Of a DNA stretch of 64,000 nt, positions 59,401 to 64,000 are shown in pieces. The notes beneath the pieces are model-generated. The model made no database searches. It saw only the letters and a list, made by a program, of their open reading frames with translations, and was not told the DNA's origin. The stretch is from Medicago truncatula (Eukaryota > Streptophyta > Magnoliopsida > Fabales > Fabaceae): assembly GCF_003473485.1 (NCBI RefSeq), contig NC_053042.1, positions 10,622,501 to 10,686,500 on the forward strand. Direction: 5' to 3'. Made by a program: the position numbers and the translations under genes. The stretch's first letter is position 1; each line of letters starts with the position of its first letter.

Positions 59401-61925
59401 TATTCACCAAAAAAAAAATGCAGTACTAAATTATGAGGATTTTTTATTTTTTATTTAAAAAAAAATGAAGAATTAGGTTTATATAATACAAGTTCAATAC
59501 TTGTCAAAAAAAATAATACAAGTTCAATAATTGATGGCATTATTATTCAGACCTTATTCACCCAAAAATATTTTAATATGACTCTTGTTTTTAAACGTCT
59601 TTTTATGGGATAGGATTAATTAAAATAACAAACAAATTAATTACTATGAATGAATTGCGTTAAAAGCTAAAACTATTCATCATATGAACACATAAGGACA
59701 CTTATATCTTTTATATTTTTGATAGAAATGACAATTTTATCTTCCTAAAGTCTTTTATTTATTTTTGATAGAAACGACAATTTTATCTACCTAAAATCTT
59801 TTATTTTTTTGATAGAAACGACAATTTTATCTACCTTAAAAAACGACACTTTTATCATGAATTATTATCTATAAACAAACTTAAACTATGTTTAATGAAT
59901 ACATAGGAATAATTTTCTTTTACAAACACGCCAAGTTCTTTTTGTGATATAGTCTAAAAGCAAGAATAATGCATTTACAAAGACTATTATTTTAAATTTC
60001 TCCTTTCTTAATAAAATACTATGAAACTAAAAGGTGGTAACAATGATGATACAAATAAGTAGGATATGAAGATTTTATTTTCATTTCAAAAAATATTTAA
60101 TTAAGTTGTAGTGAAAACACGTGTTTAACATTAATATTGTCGGTGGGTGCAAAAATATTTCTCAATTACACAACTTGATTTTTGTTGATTATTTTTGTGG
60201 TGGGTAGCTTAATTGCTTACATATGATGTGTCCACTAGCTAAGACAAAATATGAAGCAGTAGCACCATTGTCTTGTCGTCGCATATTTCTCCCATATATA
60301 TGTTTGGAGATTATGGATTACGTATGCACGATAAACTCTTTAAATTTAGCTATTAATATCATCATACATAAAATAACCAATAAGTTACTAGGGCAAGCAA
60401 CAGATCTGGCCAATGTTAATTCCAAAAATATAAATATGATCTCCTTTTACATAAAGCTTATTGATTTTATTCAATAAGCTTAAAATATATTAAAACAAAA
60501 AATAACAAAAATATCGAAATGTCGTGATCTAATAAAATACTAGGTGATTGCTCTTGTCACCCCTTATATGCTTACTAAGCTGTCAAAATGGTGTATTTTA
60601 AGATAAAGTACACTATCAAAAGTTTGCTTATGATAAAATTTCGTAATTTAAGAAGTGGATGCACCATAAAATAATATTATAAGTCTCGACTCGTTTTTAG
60701 TTACAAATTTATAATACCATTTAATCGTGAAGCCCACTCGGTGAGCCCTAATTAGACAAAGGTCTTGGTGACCTTATCTTTGGACTCATTTATTTTTTAT
60801 TGCTAAATTTATAAAATTCTGAAATATTTTTTAAAATCAATTAAAATGGTGATTTGAAATATGATAGTATAGTTATTTGTCTCATATATTCTTCATTTTT
60901 TTTTTAAATTCAAATTCATGTCAAGATATATACATGGTCATTAATCACAAGTAGCTAGTATCTATCATGTTGAGGTTTTACCACCAAGCATAGTTGAGTG
61001 ATAATGAAACTATTTACAAAGCTACTCTGTGTATAAGCCATAAAGGCATGCATGGATGCATATTTCATGTAATTTTAACAAGGGCCCACAAAGAGAGACA
61101 TAAAACTAATAAACAGACAAAATGTAGGATTCGATATACCCAAGAATATAGTGATAATTAAATGGAGGAGAGGAATTGAAGAGCCTTACTCAAGGAAACC
61201 AAGAACCGCTAGCCTCAAAAAGATAGGGAGTGTCATCTTTGGCCTAATTTTTCTGTAAAAGAAGATGCAACAAAACAGTATAAGTTGATGATCAATAAAC
61301 ATTAAATTAAAATATTATAGCTAGCATAGAAAAAGAATGATAGAAAAGATGTACTTTTGTTTGATATTTTATAGCATGATTAATTTAGACAAATAAGTTT
61401 CTTTTAAAATAATTATTTTGTCCAAATAATGGTTTTTCACATGCAAAACTATATATTATAAAACATGTGTTATTAGTTGTGTAGTGAAGGGTTTGGCCTC
61501 AACCAACTAGAGTCTCAACATGTCATTGGTGTTTTGACTTACTAACCCTAATGAAGTCTCAACATGTTATTGGTGTCTAAAAAAAAATATAGTGATGAGG
61601 TATATATTCTCTGTTTCACCAGTCTCTATTCGTCTTGAGCAGGGATCTGATTGTTAAATAAAATTTGCTGATTCAAAAAAAAAAAGTATAGTGATGAGGT
61701 AGATAAGAATAATAAGGACCTTTCAAGGACAAGGGCAAAAGGGGCCATGAAGATAGTAGCAATAACATGACGGTACACAGAGAGTACCCAATGACTCATG
61801 CCATGCTTGAATGAAACCATAGTGATGATGTACATTCCTGCATAGCCAAATTGAAGGGACACCATAGCAAGATAAGGCTTAATTTTACGTAGCCCCTTGC
61901 TCATTTTTTCACATGTATCAGCCAT
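56468..61925 (-). CDS. WAT1-related / UMAMIT transporter, seven exons
   Basis: Ten-span EamA/DMT-family permease; relatives (At2g39510, At2g37460, recalled) export amino acids. Exons: 61925-61720, 61252-61190, 59056-58940, 58175-57935, 57659-57501, 57412-57261 and 56678-56468; phases (2,2,2,0,0,2) close to 382 aa. The start is at MADTCEKMSKG, before LKPYLAM-like KIKPYLAMVSLQFGYAGMYI; the frame is open further upstream without family likeness. The first EamA repeat has HGMSHWVLSVYRHVIATIFM and NLGMKNTSTTFASATVNILP. The second has PAELSMTAWICFLGIFEGG and RGPVFVTSFSPLCMIITAAL, ending GLYTVVWGKSKD. The tail is acidic. Intron 2 (2.1 kb) contains a triplicated 45-bp repeat. Intron 1 carries a LINE tail inserted close to the donor of exon 1. 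Confidence 0.94.
59710..59838. repeat. Three tandem copies of a 44-46 bp unit
   Basis: GATAGAAAYGACAATTTTAT recurs at 59721, 59767 and 59811, with TCTTTTATTT between. It lies in intron 2 of the seven-exon WAT1 gene. Confidence 0.85.
61603..61686 (+). mobile_element. 84-bp LINE tail insertion with 15-bp target duplication
   Basis: TATAGTGATGAGGTA occurs at 61588-61602 and 61687-61701. The insert ends AATAAAATTTGCTGATTCA plus 11 A and a G. It is a severely 5-prime truncated LINE, in the opposite orientation to the host WAT1 gene. Its nearer duplication copy ends 18 bp from the exon 1 boundary (61720). Confidence 0.88.
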
Positions 61926-64000
61926 ATCTAACTCCCTTAAGTGTGTGTGTAATTGAATACTAAGCTTTACACACACAAGAAGAGAAGACACACACAAACT
62001 CTCACAATGGAGGAAATGGTTTGTGACTTGTGAGTTTGTGGATGACACTAGAAAATGTGAAATTGCCTTCTTATAGGCCCAAAAAGCAAAACTAAAAGAA
62101 AAAAAAAATATATAAAAAGTTTAAAAAAAGAAGCCACAGTTTTTCATAATAGGGAATGCCACTAACTCTCTCACTCCCACAGATATATTCTCTTATCCAT
62201 TTACAAAAAAATATATTATTCCCAGAATTTCATAAAATAAATTAAACAAGGTTTATAAGAATATGCATCTACTAAGTTGCCTTACGTCATAATATTTACT
62301 TTTCATTCACATTCTCTTTATTGCTTGATTCTTATTAATTAAAACATGATTTGATTTTTCTGATTTGTAAAAGAGTCCATGTTAATTGACAAGTTTATGG
62401 ATAAGTTACATATTATTTTAAAGTTGATGGACTAAATATGGTGATAAATTTCATCTAAAAATATTTGATACTCCACATCAAGAATAACGTGCTAATATTA
62501 AGATACCTTAATTTGAATGCATCTTAATGACATATTAAACACTACAAGAAAGTTCGCGTGTTAGTAGGGATATTGTGGTATTTAGGGAATGAAGTTTGAA
62601 CTTTAAATTCTCAACTTATTTACTTTTAGAGGTAATTTTTCGCCACTAAACTACTTGACAAAATTTTTTTTTTACAAGAAAGACGTTAATTTTTGCAAGG
62701 ACCAAAGTCTCGTGAAACTTTTAAAAAATTAACTACGTGCATTTTGACGATTCACTAAATTGTCGAAAACAGAAGGAAACTCCTCGAAATTTTTTTACAT
62801 GGGATTTTACCACGCAATTTCCCCCCCTCTTTGCATCATACTCTTATGTTTCTATTTCTATCTCTCATAGGGTTGCCAATTGACAACTGACATCGACATT
62901 AAAGAATGGTTAAATTTTGATCGAAAGAGTTCCATTTTACCACCTATTTTCATGTCTCTCTAGCTGAGATTGCGGAAAAGAAGAGATGAAAGTGGAAATC
63001 ATATTACGGGCTTCCATGATGAGCCAATAGAGATGGAGAGGTGAATCTGAGAAGTAAGATGTGTTACATTTTCTCCACAACCACTATACATCATCAACAA
63101 AAATGTTTGCGTTGATAGAAGACAATCTCTTCTTGAGTAAACTGATCAGGTCTAACTTAGAAAGAAACTTAAGATAGGAAATCGGAGGAAACTATAGATT
63201 TTGAGGTTACCAAAAATATTTGGTAACCTTAATTCAAAAATATTTGGTAACGTCAATTCAAAAATAATTGTAAAACACATTATATTTAACTTTTGGATTC
63301 AATTAATATAGCATGTCTTAGCATATATGGGACTTTTTTTTTTTTTTTTATTGATTTACAAGATTCAATCTTTACTTTCACTTTCTGAAAATTATCTTCA
63401 CTATTTTCACTTTTTACACATCCTTTGTTGGCTTATACTCTCTTGCTTTCGATTTTTTGGTTGTTTGTATTATCTTATGGTTGTAGTTGCTTTTTCTTGG
63501 TTTTCTTATTCTCTATTGAACGTATTCTTTTAAAAGAAACATTGGACATTATGACTTATATTGTAATGGGTTGGATATCATTTGTATTTTTTCTCTTTAC
63601 ATGTTATTTTAGCAATTGAAAAGAACATCACCATTGTGTATAATTGCATATACTGCACAAATCATGCAACATGTGGTGTCTTCTTCTATTTTTTTGTCTT
63701 TCTTTTCTGCTTTTCTTTTTGTTCTTTATTTTTTGAAGTTATTGTTCTTTAAGCACCATCCTCAAACTTAAAAGTATGCACCTTTATTCAATTGACCATC
63801 ATCATTTTAAGGGTGTACCATTAATTGTTAAAATGTATACCATTTGAGGATCACTATCACTTGCTCACATCTTTTAATCATTAGAAAAAAGGTCTTAGTT
63901 CTTGTCAAAAAAAGGGAAAAAAGTCTGTTTAATTTATTAAATTTGAACTAACATACTCTATTTAATGTCATTATTTTAAAAATATACCCTCCACTTAGAA
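61926..64000. other. Promoter side of the WAT1 gene and intergenic DNA
   Basis: No further gene was recognised. A one-ended CACTA terminus (CACTACAAGAAAG) starts at 62540, with no partner in the window. T-rich open frames at 63327-63619 have no family likeness. Confidence 0.5.

Noticed and set aside
61926-62048. 41-codon upstream extension of the WAT1 ORF
   Set aside because: No likeness to family N-termini, which start just before the first membrane span; treated as 5-prime UTR.

Overview
This window looks like nuclear DNA from a eudicot plant, most probably a legume such as Medicago. The base composition is AT-rich, the genes have canonical GT-AG introns, and the non-genic space is packed with plant transposon relics. 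The legume suggestion rests on an ENOD8-like GDSL hydrolase, two MtN21/WAT1-type transporters and the repeat types seen. It is an inference; nothing in the sequence names the species.

I reconstructed eight protein-coding genes by joining exons so that reading phase closes at every junction. From left to right they are: an ENOD8-like GDSL esterase/lipase (1440-4159, minus, 5 exons, 392 aa); a two-exon WAT1/UMAMIT transporter (17720-19280, plus, 373 aa); an ATAD5/ELG1-type AAA+ PCNA-unloader subunit (21692-30212, minus, 16 exons, 1178 aa); an unrecognised coiled-coil protein (32213-35569, minus, 6 exons, 282 aa); a ChaC-type gamma-glutamylcyclotransferase close to GGCT2;3 (37921-43452, minus, 8 exons, 185 aa); a CML44-like EF-hand protein (44745-45206, minus, 1 exon); a bifunctional folate enzyme of the mitochondrial FOLD1 type (46116-50317, minus, 5 coding exons, 361 aa); and a seven-exon WAT1/UMAMIT transporter (56468-61925, minus, 382 aa). 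Seven of the eight are on the minus strand. They form no pathway or operon: this is an ordinary mosaic of glutathione, folate, calcium, DNA-replication and transport genes.

The rest is mobile DNA. From 1 to 17.6 kb and from 50.3 to 56.4 kb there are decayed LINE, gypsy, Mutator-like and PIF/Harbinger pieces. A roughly 2-kb segment is duplicated in tandem at 9.8-14.3 kb. A near-intact 1517-bp LTR retrotransposon, with 311-bp LTRs differing at one position, lies in intron 5 of the GGCT gene. Several short inverted-repeat elements can be delimited to the base. Three share a TIR theme (a start like GGNTTAA, then a GGTCCCT or AGTCCCT block) and 9-bp target duplications. A fourth has a 10-bp duplication, two others have 7-8 bp duplications, and one has a TA duplication. 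Four RTE-type LINE tails all lie in introns in the sense of the host gene.

No tRNA, rRNA, CRISPR array or prokaryote-like defence locus is visible. The most useful observations are structural: precise insertion junctions, an in-window empty site for one insertion, palindrome arrays flanking a Mutator-like relic, and a LINE tail next to a splice donor.
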